From Enoplosus armatus (Eukaryota; Chordata; Actinopteri; Centrarchiformes; Enoplosidae): a stretch of 64,000 nucleotides of DNA. The number at the start of each line of letters is the position of its first letter. The stretch's first letter is position 1. Where the stretch lies: contig NC_092195.1 of the NCBI RefSeq assembly GCF_043641665.1, forward strand, positions 20,395,774-20,459,773, in the 5' to 3' direction. Below are positions 1-9,238 of this stretch, in pieces. A program made the translations under genes and the position numbers. The notes below the pieces were generated by a model. The model made no database searches. It was given only the letters and a program-made list of their open reading frames with translations, and had not been told where the DNA came from.

Positions 1-866
1 AATACAAATACATGAGGAGACCTGGGAACAGGCCATACAGAGGGTACGATCTACCACCTCTTGTGCTCGTCTTGGACTTATTCAATTTAAGGTCTTATAC
101 AGGGCACATTTCTCTAAGTCTAGACTATCTAAATTGTATCCGGAAGTGGAAGACAAATGTGATGAATGCCATGGCTCTCCTTGTCACCATGTTTTTTCTT
201 TGTCCTGATCTGAAAGGTTACTGGGCGGGGTATTTTTCTATTATGTCCACTGCTCTTGGGGTAAATATCCAACCTTGCCCTCTGATTGCTATATTTGGGA
301 TTCCTGACCCCTCACTTGCACTTAACTCTACACAAAAGGATATTATAGCTTTCACATCCTTACTAGCAAGACGTTTATTATTGTTGCATTGGAAGTCTGC
401 TAAATATCCATCTATTTCCTGGGTGCTTAAAGACATCATGTTTTTTTTTAAAACTTGAGAAAGTTAAATATACGTTGAGAGGATGTACAGTCAATTTTTT
501 TCACAAATGGCAACCCTTTATTTCCTATTTCACGAATTTAGAGGTACTACCTGATTGAATGTGTGCCTGTTACTGTTGTACCTTTTATATTACATGAATA
601 ACCAGTAGTATGTGTGTTGGTCGTGGTGAGCCGAGTGGGGACGTGGGTGGGGGGTTGTTCACTGTTTATTATGTGGCACTCTGTAAATTAATTTAATTAT
701 TTTCTCCTACATTTTTATCAGAGTGTTTCTGTTTTGTTTTGCATGTGTGACTGTGTACGTATGTGTGGGTAAAAAAGAAAAGAAAAGGCAATTTGTATTT
801 CTGAAATTGAAAGTATTGTATTGTAGATTTCAATAAAAGTATTTGGGAAAAGAAAAAGAAAGAAAA
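1..866 (+). mobile_element. L1-like LINE, 3' end fragment with frameshifts
   Basis: This is the C-terminal end of an L1-clade-like ORF2 plus its 3' UTR. One frame near the left edge reads LIQFKVLYRAHFSKSRLSKL followed by a C-X2-C/H-H zinc-knuckle-like stretch (CDECHGSPCHHVF). A second frame carries the later part (FTSLLARRLLLLHWKSAKYP), and after a third frame change the reading ends at the TGA at 556-558. The frame changes show it is a dead copy. An AATAAA near 832 and an A-rich stretch (841-866) mark its 3' end. The sequence then resumes with the locus spacer (TAGAGTGTCATCAGCATGAG) that also lies downstream of C2, C5, C6, C7 and C8, so the LINE inserted into an Ig spacer. Family assignment rests on recognising the motif. 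Confidence 0.7.
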
Positions 867-1103
867 TGTAGAGTGTCATCAGCATGAGGTGATAACATTT
901 ATTTTCTTATTTTAGATTTTACACAATTTCTTCTTCAGGTCTCCACTGTTACTGCTCTGTATAACAGTGAATTTGAGACAAAGTAAAATAACTGCTTTTG
1001 GTTTTTCTAATGGAGTAATGTGCCCTCAGTGAAGTGTATCAGTCTCTGCAGTAGCTTCCAGCTGCAGCAGTCAGTTCAGTTTCTGTTCAGTCTGACTGAG
1101 GGA
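867..1103. other. Locus spacer left of V1.1, no gene
   Basis: The stretch resembles the end of the C-to-V spacer seen downstream of C2, C5, C6, C7 and C8, followed by the about 90 nt conserved 3' flank of V1 (from CCTCAGTGAAGTGTATCAG). Unlike the other 14 V1 genes, V1.1 has no TG microsatellite here. No coding sequence is visible. Confidence 0.6.
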
Positions 1104-1131
1104 GGTTTTTGTACGACGCTTTTTCACTGTG

Positions 1132-1614
1132 TGAACAACCACTGACTGTTGATATGGTGAGCACTCTGACAGTAGTAAACTGCTGCATCTTCAGTCTGGA
1201 CTCCACTGATGGTCAGAGTGAAGTCAGAGTTTGATCCACTGCCTGTAAAACGACCTGGAATCCCTGATGCTGGAGTGCTAGCAAAGTAAATGAGGAGTTT
1301 AGGAGTTTCTCCCTCTCTCTGTTGGTACCAGGCTAAACGGTGGTTGTTGTTCCAAACATTAACATTCTGACTGGTCCTACATCTGATGGAGACGGAGCCT
1401 CCCAGAGCAGAGCTCACTGCTCCAGGCTGAGTCACTGTGACCTGGCCTCTGGACTCTGAGGACACAGAGACAACAACATAAAGCAGCGTCGTGGTTTTGT
1501 GGGCTTCATTTCAGAGGGACGGATGTTCATAGAGGAGAGCGGTTTGATTCTCTGGACTTTACCTGTGAAGCAGCAGCAGAGGAGAGTCCAGATGAGGACG
1601 GAGGTCAAAGTCAT
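1132..1614 (-). CDS. Ig light chain V gene V1.1 (kappa-like, L1 type)
   Basis: Germline variable gene for the N-terminal antigen-binding domain of a secreted or membrane-anchored IgM/IgT light chain. Exon 1 (1563-1614) encodes the signal peptide [18 protein letters not shown] and splices at GTAAAG. A 107-nt intron ends in TCCTCAG, and exon 2 (1132-1455) begins [10 protein letters not shown]. The conserved framework Cys (SIRCRTSQ), Trp (LAWYQQ) and second Cys (AVYYCQS) are present. CDR1 is [13 protein letters not shown]2 FAS and CDR3 [10 protein letters not shown]. The RSS follows directly: heptamer CACAGTG at 1125-1131, 12-nt spacer, nonamer ACAAAAACC at 1104-1112. It differs from its relatives by REGET and TPASG where the others have RDGEA/RDGGA and TRASG. 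An in-frame ATG 39 nt upstream (1653) could extend the leader, but the 18-residue start fits Ig leaders better. No J or C lies between it and V1.2. Confidence 0.93.
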
Positions 1615-1693
1615 GTTTTTGATGAGGAGGATTTCTGTGGCTTCTGTTGTCATGAAGGACAGCTGTCAGTCATCCAGTGTTCAACTCTCAGGA

Positions 1694-1740
1694 CTATAAA
1701 CTCTCCCAGAGCACTGGAGCATGGAGCTGCTGATGCAAAG
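1694..1740 (-). promoter_or_regulatory. V1 promoter: octamer-like and TATA-like elements
   Basis: On the minus strand CTTTGCAT (1733-1740) lies 119 nt upstream of the V1.1 ATG and matches the Ig octamer ATTTGCAT at 7 of 8 bases. A TTTATAG (1694-1700) lies about 80 nt upstream. The same two elements at the same distances precede all 15 V1 genes, with essentially no base changes. This is the expected place and orientation for the Oct-dependent light-chain V promoter. Confidence 0.6.
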
Positions 1741-1992
1741 TGGCTCTCTATGGAAATGCTCTGACTGACTATCAGGTTGCTGTAACAAAGTTGTGTGTCA
1801 GACACTTCTTGTGCCACAGTGGAACAAATCGGGATGAAACGTAACCCTAACCCATCTACAATTCAAAGACAACTGGGTGACTCCATCTGCTGAAGAAGAT
1901 CAAGTGGTGTGATTGAAAGCTCCACACCAGCCAGTGGATGGACATTGAGGGAAGATTGCTTTTCTTTTTCAGAGGTCAAGAATGAACTTTCA

Positions 1993-2140
1993 GGGGCGCC
2001 CGAGTAGTTCACCTAGTCGAGCGCGTACTGTTAAGGCTGAGTCCTTAACGCCCTTTGCTGCATCATCCTCCCACCTCTCCTGTCTATCTACAGCTTTCAT
2101 TGTCTAATAACAAGAAATGCCCCCCAAAAAATTTAAATGT
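1993..2140 (+). mobile_element. tRNA-derived SINE, copy 1
   Basis: It begins GGGGCGCCC and has a tRNA A-box-like stretch (TAGTTCACCTAGTCGAGCGCG). A body CCCTTTGCTGCATCATCCTCC, a CTTTCATTGTCTAATAACAAG stretch and an A-rich end (CCCCCCAAAAAATTTAAA) follow. This matches a common teleost SINE layout whose tail usually reads TGTCCAATAAAGGCAAAAATGCC. The B box is lost, and this copy has also lost the GCAGCCCGGG segment found in the other copies. It lies between V1.1 and V2.1. Confidence 0.6.
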
Positions 2141-2579
2141 CAATCAGATGAACTGTATGTGTTTTATAGATGAAGGGTGCCGTTGGTAGAAACACTCATG
2201 TTGAAACAGTTTTAGTAGTGTTCATGAAGTTTATTGAATATGAGTAAACTGCAAAGTATTTGAATTATGAAGTAGGATATCATCAGCATATTATAACAGT
2301 ATCAGCAGTGTGATCTCAAAATATAACACAACTTGTGTGTTTTACTATGAACACAAGCTCATTAAAAACATGTGATGTGTTTATGTTTGTTGAAAACTAA
2401 ACTTCAATATCAATGAAATTAATTTCAAATTACACTTGAAGAATTATCTGTAAAAGTCATAAATATTCTAATATTCAAACTAGTGTTAATGTGTTGGACT
2501 TCATTGTCAGTCAAACTTCTAAAGTGTCTCTATTTCTGTGCAGCTGCTGATTCAGATCAGTTCCTCTCCAGCTGAGGGA
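2141..2579. other. Spacer between SINE and V2.1, no gene
   Basis: AT-rich sequence with no gene that I can see. It is repeated almost unchanged on the left side of V2.2, V2.3 and V2.4, so it belongs to the V2 duplication unit. Confidence 0.6.
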
Positions 2580-2607
2580 GGTTTTTGTACGACGTTGTAT
2601 CACTGTG
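2580..2607 (-). other. RSS of V2.1, 12-nt spacer
   Basis: Read on the minus strand: heptamer CACAGTG (2601-2607), 12-nt spacer ATACAACGTCGT (2589-2600), nonamer ACAAAAACC (2580-2588). It is a canonical 12-RSS, compatible with the 23-RSS of the J segments, and the only fully canonical RSS among the four V2 genes. Confidence 0.93.
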
Positions 2608-3175
2608 TGAACGGCCAGCTGTTACACTGCTGACAATAATAATCTCCTGTATCTTCAGTCTGGACTCCTCTGATGGTCAGAGTGAAGTCAGTCCCAGATC
2701 CACTTCCACTAAAACGGTCTGAAACTCCAGACTGACGGTTTGTAGAATAATAAATCAAGAGTTTAGGAGCTTCACCGGGTCTCTGAAGGTACCAGTTGAG
2801 GCACGTACCAACACTTGAACTGGCTTTACATCTGAGAGAGACAGTCTGTCCTGGAACAACAGACTGAGATCCAGGAGACTGAGTCAGGATCTTTTGACCT
2901 GATGAACCTGGAAAACATGAACAAGAGGAGAAGGGTTATTGAGGCAAATCCAGTTTGGAGAAAGATGATCAACATCCAAACAGAAGAGTCTAATTTCTTT
3001 AACACGGAGAATAGATGGAAGAAGGTCAATGCTGCTTGTTTCAGTGTTTCTCCGTCACAGCAGAACATCATTGTGGTGAACCTGGTTGCATCCTGAAGCA
3101 AAGTGTTCACAAGAGAGTCTCACCCTGAACAAGGAGCCCCAGGGCGGCCAGCAGTAGAAGCAGTGACATCATCAT
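2608..3175 (-). CDS. Ig light chain V gene V2.1 (second kappa V family)
   Basis: A complete kappa V gene, clearly different from V1. Exon 1 (3124-3175) starts with three Met codons and encodes [17 protein letters not shown], splicing at GTGAGA. The acceptor is TTTTCCAG, and exon 2 (2608-2907, 300 nt) is open throughout. It begins [16 protein letters not shown] and has the framework Cys (SLRCKAS), Trp ([17 protein letters not shown]), [13 protein letters not shown] and YYC. CDR1 (SSVGTC), CDR2 (YST) and CDR3 (QQCNSWPF) follow the mammalian V-kappa plan. Two extra Cys, one in CDR1 and one in CDR3, are unusual. The RSS is canonical and an octamer lies upstream. It is inverted relative to J-C, as V1 is, so it could rearrange to any J on its right. 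It appears functional. Confidence 0.9.
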
Positions 3176-3269
3176 TGTGCTGCCGGCGTGTCAGTGGCTC
3201 TGAAAGGCCTGGACAGCCGCTGATCAACACTGTCCTCTTAACGTCTGGGAGCAGAGAGGCAGGACACAC

Positions 3270-3277
3270 ATGCAAAC
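3270..3277 (-). promoter_or_regulatory. Octamer element of V2.1
   Basis: GTTTGCAT on the minus strand, 95 nt upstream of the V2.1 start, matches the Ig octamer ATTTGCAT at 7 of 8 bases. The equivalent position upstream of V2.2, V2.3 and V2.4 holds unrelated sequence, because those copies diverge just upstream of their leader exons. Confidence 0.6.
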
Positions 3278-4267
3278 ACACAGAGTCAGTGAAGTGTAGC
3301 TGTCCTCAACACGTCATGGTGTTTCCACCTCACTGCTTTAACCGTTTAATGTTTCACTCCACGATGGCTTTGAGCCGTGATGGAGAACTTCAATTGGTTT
3401 TCATCAGTCATTTAGGGTGGTGCTGATTCTATTAAATTATTAAAACTTAATAAGATTGATACTTTTCATTACCTTACCAACATGCTAAAAAAATGTCTGT
3501 ACACAATGATCTGTACACTTGGTTTAATTATGTCCAAACTTTCTTCAGAGTTATCACAGAAGGAGAAAACACTTAACTGAACATGTACACATTCCAGTAA
3601 TTAGCCCGACCCGAACCAGAATCTCTCTTTTGTGTAGCTTCCCATGTTCAGTTCTTTAAAATCTAAAGGGAAGAAACAGGATCTGAATATTCACAAAAGT
3701 GACTTCCAACAGGATAATGAAAATCATTTTGCTTTACTGAACTTTCATGTTGATTAATTCTCTCTTTCAGGGGATGGGTGGCCTTTGTCTCAAGAACCTT
3801 TAAAACAATAAACAACACTCTTGGTCTTACATGTGATGATGTGTCTTACCTGTTGGGAATGTAAGAAATAAAGGGTGTTTTTGTGTTGTGGCACTGTGCA
3901 TCACTGCCATTCCTGTAATTTGCATGAATTGTTTAAATGCTTGTGTGTTTTATTTCTCTTGGTCAGAGGATTTACTTGAGTTAAGTATTTTCATGTTCTG
4001 AAATGTGGATTAAACTTTGCTGTACATATGAAAGATGTCATATGCACAAAACCTGTTTTAATGAAGTGCGACTGAGATGAGAATCTGAGATGTTGGTGCT
4101 TTTATTGATGGAAGAAACCAGAAGTTAAATTTAGATGTGAATAAGTGGTGGAGATACAGGATGTCATGTCTACTGGAGCTTTGTAAATACATTTGTACTG
4201 ATGTGTAGAAGTGACTCATAATTACAGATATGAAAGGTGAACTGTGTAGTCTCTCAAATAAAATGAA

Positions 4268-4268
<1 letters not shown>
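3278..4268. other. Spacer between V2.1 and V1.2, no gene
   Basis: No coding sequence or RNA gene is visible. The last 200 nt (from about 4080, GGAGATACAGGATGTCATGTC) match spacer found between C2 and V1.5, C7 and V1.14, and C8 and V1.15, so part of this stretch is an old copy of the C-to-V spacer. Confidence 0.5.

Positions 4269-4307
<39 letters not shown>
4269..4307. repeat. (TG)n microsatellite beside V1.2
   Basis: A pure TG tract of 39 nt. It ends about 80 nt from the V1.2 RSS nonamer and is followed by the CCTCA(C/G)TGAAGTGTATCAG flank shared by all V1 genes. Confidence 0.95.
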
Positions 4308-4309
<2 letters not shown>

Positions 4310-4415
4310 TCACTGAAGTGTATCAGTCTCTGCAGTAGCTTCCAGCTGCAGCAGTCAGTTCAGCTTCTGTTCAGTCTGACTGAGGGAGGTTTTTGTACGA
4401 CGCTTTTTCACTGTG

Positions 4416-4889
4416 TGAACACATACTGACTGTTGATAACGTGAAAACTCTGACAGTAGTAAACTGCTGCATCTTCAGTCTGGACTCCACTGATGGTCAG
4501 AGTGAAGTCAGAGTTTGATCCACTGCCTGTAAAACGACCTGGAATCCCTGATACTCGAGTGCTAGCTAGATAAATGAGGAGTTTAGGAGCTTCTCCATCT
4601 CTCTGTTGGTACCAGGCTAAACGGTCAGAGCTATAAACATTCTGACTGGTCCTACATCTGATGGAGACGGAGCCTCCCAGAGCAGAGCTCACTGCTCCAG
4701 GCTGAGTCACTGTGACCTGGCCTCTGGACTCTGAGGACACAGAGACAACAACATAAAGCAGCGTCGTGGTTTCGTGGGCTTCATTTCAGAGGGACGGATG
4801 TTCATAGAGGAGAGCGGTTTGATTCTCTGGACTTTACCTGTGAAGCAGCAGCAGAGGAGAGTCCAGATGAGGACGGAGGTCAAAGTCAT
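4416..4889 (-). CDS. Ig light chain V gene V1.2
   Basis: Leader exon 4838-4889 and V exon 4416-4730, open and with the same conserved Cys, Trp and Cys as V1.1. CDR1 is a short form, NVYSSDR (three residues fewer than in V1.1). CDR2 is LAS followed by TRVSG, and CDR3 is [10 protein letters not shown], the only copy with FHV. The RSS is canonical (heptamer 4409-4415, nonamer 4388-4396, 12-nt spacer). It forms a V-only cassette with V2.2, with no J or C nearby, but could use the J segments from 8.8 kb by inversion. Confidence 0.92.
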
Positions 4890-5250
4890 GTTTTTGATGA
4901 GGAAGATTTCTGTGGCTTCTGTTGTCATGAAGGACAGCTGTCAGTCATCCAGTGTTCAACTCTCAGGACTATAAACTCTCCCAGAGCACTGGAGCATGGA
5001 GCTGCTGATGCAAAGTGGCTCTCTATGGAAATGCTCTGACTGACTATCAGCTTGCTGTTACAAAGTTGTGTGTCAGACACTGTTCTTGTGCCACAGTGGA
5101 ACAAATCGGGATGAAATGTAACCCTAACCCATCTACAATTCAAAGACAACTGGGTGACTCCATCTGCTGAAGAAGATCAAGTGGTATGATTGAAAGCTAG
5201 CAGACCAGTGGATGGACATTGAGGGATAAAAGGTCAAGAATGAACTTTTA

Positions 5251-5405
5251 GGGGCGCCCCAGTAGTTCATCTTGTCGAGCGCGTACTATTAAAGCTGAGT
5301 CCTTAACGCAGCCCGGGCCCTTTTCTGCATCATCCTCCCACCTCTCCTGTCTATCTTCAGCTTTCATTGTCTAATAACAAGAAATGCCTCCCAAAAAATC
5401 TAAAT
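5251..5405 (+). mobile_element. tRNA-derived SINE, copy 2
   Basis: Same element as at 1993, but retaining the GCAGCCCGGGCCC segment after the A-box region. It ends CCTCCCAAAAAATCTAAATG and runs directly into the V2 3' flank (TAAATCAGATGAACTG). This gives the empty-site sequence for the L1-like insertions seen at 40.26 and 48.47 kb. Confidence 0.6.
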
Positions 5406-5865
5406 GTAAATCAGATGAACTGTATGTGTTTTATAGATGAAGGGTGCCGTTGTTAGAAACTCTCATGTTGAAACAGTTTTAGTAGTGTTCATAAAGTTTA
5501 TTGAATATGAGTAAACTACAAAGTATTTGAATTATGAAGTAGGATATCATCAGCATATTATAACATGGTAGTATCAGTATCAGCAGTGTGATCTCAAAAT
5601 ATAACACAACTTGTGTGTTTTACTATGAACACAAGCTCATTAAAAACATGTGATGTGTTTATGTTTGTTGAAAACAAACTTCAATATTAATGAAATGAAT
5701 TTCAAATTACACTTAAAATAGTTGAAGATTTATCTGTAAAAGTCATAAATATTCTAATATTCAAACTAGTGTTAATGTGTTGGACTTCATTGTCAGTCAA
5801 ACTTCTAAAGTGTCTCTATTTCTGTGCAGCTGCTGATTCAGATCAGTTCCTCTCCAGCTGAGGGA
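5406..5865. other. Spacer left of V2.2, no gene
   Basis: Copy of the AT-rich V2 3' flank described at 2141-2579, with small indels. No gene visible. Confidence 0.6.
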
Positions 5866-5889
5866 GGTTTTTGTACGACGTTCACTGTA
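5866..5889 (-). other. Defective RSS of V2.2, 8-nt spacer
   Basis: Nonamer ACAAAAACC is intact (5866-5874), but the spacer is only 8 nt (AACGTCGT, 5875-5882) and the heptamer reads TACAGTG (5883-5889) with its first base changed. Compared with V2.1, four bases (ATAC) next to the heptamer are missing. RAG needs 12 or 23 nt, so this signal should be nearly inactive. Confidence 0.88.
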
Positions 5890-6457
5890 TGAACGGCCAG
5901 CTGTTACACTGCTGACAATAATAATCTCCTGTATCTTCAGTCTGGACTCCTCTGATGGTCAGAGTGAAGTCAGTCCCAGATCCACTTCCACTAAAACGGT
6001 CTGAAACGCCAGACTGACGGTTTGTGGCAGAATAAATCAAGAGTTTAGGAGCTTCTCCGGGTCTCTGAAGGTACCGGTTGAGGCACGTACCAACACTTGA
6101 ACTGGCTTTACATCTGAGAGAGACAGTCTGTCCTGGAGCAACAGACTGAGATCCAGGAGACTGAGTCAGGATCTTTTGACCTGATGAACCTGGAAAACAT
6201 GAACAAGAGGAGAAGGGTTATTGAGACAAATCCAGTTTGGAGAAAGATGATCAACATCCAAACAGAAGAGTCTCATTTCTTTAACACGGAGAATAGATGG
6301 AAGAAGGTCAATGCTGCTTGTTTCAGTGTTTCTCCGTCACAGCAGAACATCATTGTGGTGAACCTGGTTGCATCCTGAAGCAAAGTGTTCACAAGAGAGT
6401 CTCACCCTGAACAAGGAGCCCCAGGGCGGCCAGCAGTAGAAGCAGTGACATCATCAT
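5890..6457 (-). pseudogene. Ig V gene V2.2, probably non-functional
   Basis: Exon 1 (6406-6457) and exon 2 (5890-6189) are open and splice sites are kept. The conserved framework-2 Trp codon is changed to Arg (CGG at 6074-6076, reading LNRYLQR), which should destabilise the V domain. With the 8-nt RSS spacer, the mutated heptamer and the replaced promoter region, the copy is very probably dead. CDR2 is SAT instead of YST. The CDR1 and CDR3 extra Cys are kept. Confidence 0.82.
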
Positions 6458-6469
6458 TGTGCTGCCGGG

Positions 6470-6720
6470 TTGAAGATGTTTGTGTGAAGCATCCACGGTT
6501 TAGCATTTGTAGCTTCTTTGCAGCTACATCCATATTTGAAGCAGTATCTGCTGCCGTGGCTACAACCTTGTGTTCTATCAGAATCAGCTTTATTGGCCGA
6601 GCACGTGAACACATTCAAGGAATTTTACTCTCAATGATCTCACACACTGAGAGACACACAGCAGAACAAGAACAGCAAAGCTTAACAAAGTCAAGTCGAA
6701 TCTATTTTATTTACATGTCA
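6470..6720 (-). mobile_element. Retroposon 3'-end fragment replacing the V2.2 promoter region
   Basis: Just upstream of the V2.2 leader the sequence departs from V2.1. From about 6575 it reads CAGAATCAGCTTTATTGGCC followed by ACACATTCAAGGAATTTTACTC, which I recognise as the 3' end of a dispersed teleost non-LTR element, in minus orientation. The octamer of V2.1 is absent. The 100 nt between the leader and this motif are of unknown origin. Same junction at V2.3 and V2.4. Confidence 0.5.
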
Positions 6721-6774
6721 CAAAGCAAATATTTGTTGAGACAGGAAGAGATGCAGTGATCACCACAGATTTAT

Positions 6775-7110
6775 TTATAATGTCTTCTGGTTGTCCGTCC
6801 ATCCGTCCCATGTCTCATGAACGCCTCGAGGGAATTTCTTCAAATTTGGCACAAACGTCCACTTGGACTCAAGAATGAACTGATTACTTTTTTTTGGTCA
6901 AAGGTCAAAGGTCACTGTGGCCTCAAAGTAGGTTCATGTCCATAAATTTAGAATGAATTGGCGACTCCAGATTTCACACAGGTTGACTGGTTCGACACAA
7001 TGAGTAAACAATAACTAGCACAGTACGGGCACAGTCATCCTCTCTCTCTCTCTCTGCAGCTGTCACTGTCCAATAAAGGCAAAAATGCAGCAAATAAATC
7101 TTTGAGAAAA
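6775..7110. repeat. Composite interspersed repeat with tandem AGGTCA motifs and a SINE tail
   Basis: The first part (6790-6935; GAGGGAATTTCTTCAAATTTGG, then GGTCAAAGGTCAAAGGTCACTGTGGCC) is a repeat I recognise as common in fish genomes. It carries AGGTCA half-sites spaced by one base. The second part (6980-7105) has a tRNA B-box-like GGTTCGACAC, a CT-rich tract and the SINE tail CTGTCACTGTCCAATAAAGG. The pair recurs to the left of V1.5, V1.11, V1.13, V1.14 and V1.15. Confidence 0.5.
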
Positions 7111-7700
7111 AAAGACAGAACTTTCAGTCTTAATGTATTTGAGTTGTACGTAAAAGAAAATGTGTTTTTGCAAAATGCCTTTTCAGTTTATATGTATGCA
7201 GTTATATAGAAATATGTGAAGACGTAGTTACATCAAGGAGGTCACTTGTGTCTTTTGCCTCTTTATGATTCCAGTTGATATTGACCTTTTCTGTAAATAA
7301 CAGAAGTTTGTCGTTTAAAAATAATATTTAGTGTGACTTGAATGATGTACAAGTTTTGTTTGGGTCATCTTTGATAATGAAGGTTCTGATGCTGATCTGT
7401 GTCTTCATACTTTCTTTTAACTGGATGTAGTTGAAATAGATGTGATCCAGTATGAAGCTGAGGTCAAAGGTCATGACCAAGACTTTGCTCAGTAACTGTC
7501 CCAGGTTGGCTTCTTTCAATTCACTGGAAGAGAACTGAGTTCATTATAAGATAAGAACTTGAGATCATCATGAGATATAAACGGATGGTGAGAAGCTGTG
7601 ATGGAGAAAGTCATTTGATTTCTGCAAAAACTTCTCTTCATTCATGTTAATTGGTGGTTAAAGCAACAATGGTGAAACATTCAATCCACCTGCTGACATG

Positions 7701-7701
<1 letters not shown>
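7111..7701. other. Spacer left of V1.3, no gene
   Basis: Part of the V1 duplication unit, repeated left of V1.5, V1.11, V1.13, V1.14 and V1.15. It contains GAGGTCAAAGGTCATGACC near 7459, a direct repeat of AGGTCA with one-base spacing overlapping an inverted AGGTCA/TGACC. No gene seen. Confidence 0.55.

Positions 7702-7734
<33 letters not shown>
7702..7734. repeat. (TG)n microsatellite beside V1.3
   Basis: A 33-nt TG tract about 80 nt from the V1.3 RSS. Confidence 0.95.
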
Positions 7735-7736
<2 letters not shown>

Positions 7737-7842
7737 TCAGTGAAGTGTATCAGTCTCTGCAGTAGCTTCCAGCTGCAGCAGTCAGTTCAGTTTCTGTTCA
7801 GTCTGACTGAGGGAGGTTTTTGTACGACGCTTTTTCACTGTG

Positions 7843-8325
7843 TGAACAGCCACTGACTGTTGATGTTATGGAGACTCTGACAGTAGTAAACTGCTGCATC
7901 TTCAGTCTGGACTCCACTGATGGTCAGAGTGAAGTCAGAGTTTGATCCACTGCCTGTAAAACGACCTGGAATCCCTGATGCTCGAGTGCTAGCATAGTAA
8001 ATGAGGAGTTTAGGAGCTTCTCCATCTCTCTGTTGGTACCAGGCTAAGTAGTGGTATGTGCTGCCATAATAAACATTCTGACTGGTCCTACATCTGATGG
8101 AGACGGAGCCTCCCAGAGCAGAGCTCACTGCTCCAGGCTGAGTCACTGTGACCTGGCCTCTGGACTCTGAGGACACAGAGACAACAACATAAAGCAGCGT
8201 CGTGGTTTTGTGGGCTTCATTTCAGAGGGACGGATGTTCATAGAGGAGAGCGGTTTGATTCTCTGGACTTTACCTGTGAAGCAGCAGCAGAGGAGAGTCC
8301 AGATGAGGACGGAGGTCAAAGTCAT
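7843..8325 (-). CDS. Ig light chain V gene V1.3
   Basis: Leader exon 8274-8325 and V exon 7843-8166; intact framework Cys, Trp and Cys. CDR1 [10 protein letters not shown] (long form), CDR2 YAS, CDR3 [10 protein letters not shown] (shared with V1.13 and V1.14). The RSS is canonical (heptamer 7836-7842, nonamer 7815-7823). This is the first V of a complete V-J-J-C cluster: inversion of the 1,016 bp between 7843 and 8858 would join it to Ja at 8859. The 490 nt between leader and J RSS hold the V promoter and an AT-rich stretch with no other gene. Confidence 0.93.
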
Positions 8326-8858
8326 GTTTTTGATGAGGAGGATTTCTGTGGCTTCTGTTGTCATGAAGGACAGCTGTCAGTCATCCAGTGTTCAACTCTC
8401 AGGACTATAAACTCTCCCAGAGCACTGGAGCATGGAGCTGCTGATGCAAAGTGGCTCTCTATGGAAATGCTCTGACTGACTCCAACAGGGACTTGGATCA
8501 CTCTGATGATGCTGTTAATCAATGGATCAATCACTTTATCAGATTATTGATTCGAAATTATTTAATACACATTTTATATGATTCTGGCTTCATGCTCGTG
8601 GACAAAGTTAGTTTCAAAATGTTTTGTCTTGTTGTTATATAATATTAATATAGATTTGATTTTAAATGAATATATGTAATAAAAACATACATTCTGTAAA
8701 TCTGGGGCTCTGTGTTATTGTCACTTTTCATTTTATCTGACAGAATTTGAGCAACAGAATCTAATTTTGGTGAGTTTGTTTGTGTCAGAGTCAGAGAGCC
8801 GTGTCTCTCTACAGTCAGAGGTTTTTGTACGGCGGCTCAATGACTTTGTATCACTGTG

Positions 8859-8896
8859 GTGGACTTTTGGTGGAGGAACCAGACTGGATGTTGGAA
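8859..8896 (+). CDS. J segment Ja of cluster C1 ([12 protein letters not shown])
   Basis: The 38-nt joining segment encodes [12 protein letters not shown] with the FGxG J motif and ends at donor GTAAGT. It leaves one base that completes a codon with the first two bases of the C exon (Ser, then Asp-Ala-Arg-Pro). Its 23-RSS precedes it: nonamer GGTTTTTGT 8820-8828, 23-nt spacer, heptamer CACTGTG 8852-8858. The 23-nt spacer pairs with the 12-nt spacer of the V genes. Confidence 0.94.
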
Positions 8897-9200
8897 GTAA
8901 GTCAAACTTTAAGAACCTCTTTTACTTCAGTAACTGTTTTTCTTCCTTTATGTTCAGCGTACCAGAAAACTAGTTGACTTTAATTCATAATTTTTATAGA
9001 AATATTTTGCAGAAATCCAAAAACTCATTGTAATAATAATCAAATATTAACCCGGAGGATGAATCATTACTTCCATCTTTAATGGTAAAGTTGCATCTTG
9101 AGGGCTTGTAGGTTCAGTTCAGTCTGTCAGAGTCAGAGAGCCGTGTCTCTCTACAGTCAGAGGTTTTTGTACGGCGGCTCAATGACTTTGTATCACTGTG

Positions 9201-9238
9201 GGACACGTTCGGTGGAGGAACCAGACTGGATGTTGGAA
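9201..9238 (+). CDS. J segment Jb of cluster C1 ([12 protein letters not shown])
   Basis: Second J, 304 nt to the right of Ja. RSS nonamer 9162-9170, heptamer 9194-9200, 23-nt spacer identical to that of Ja. It differs from Ja in the first codon (Asp for Trp) and in silent changes (ACGTTCGGT versus ACTTTTGGT). About 60 nt of shared 5' flank show the two J segments arose by tandem duplication. Confidence 0.94.

Noticed and set aside
12..458. A 148-residue gene at the left edge
   Set aside because: It is a frame-shifted part of an L1-like ORF2, with the homologous reading split over several frames.
1124..1465. Treating the V exon as an intron-less gene starting MSSESRG at a GTG
   Set aside because: The GTG lies in the splice acceptor TGTCCTCAG; the leader exon and intron 107 nt upstream give the proper gene structure.
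1499..1699. A 66-residue plus-strand frame ([10 protein letters not shown]...) repeated at every V1 gene
   Set aside because: It is antisense to the V1 leader exon and intron; its conservation is explained by conservation of the V1 leader region.
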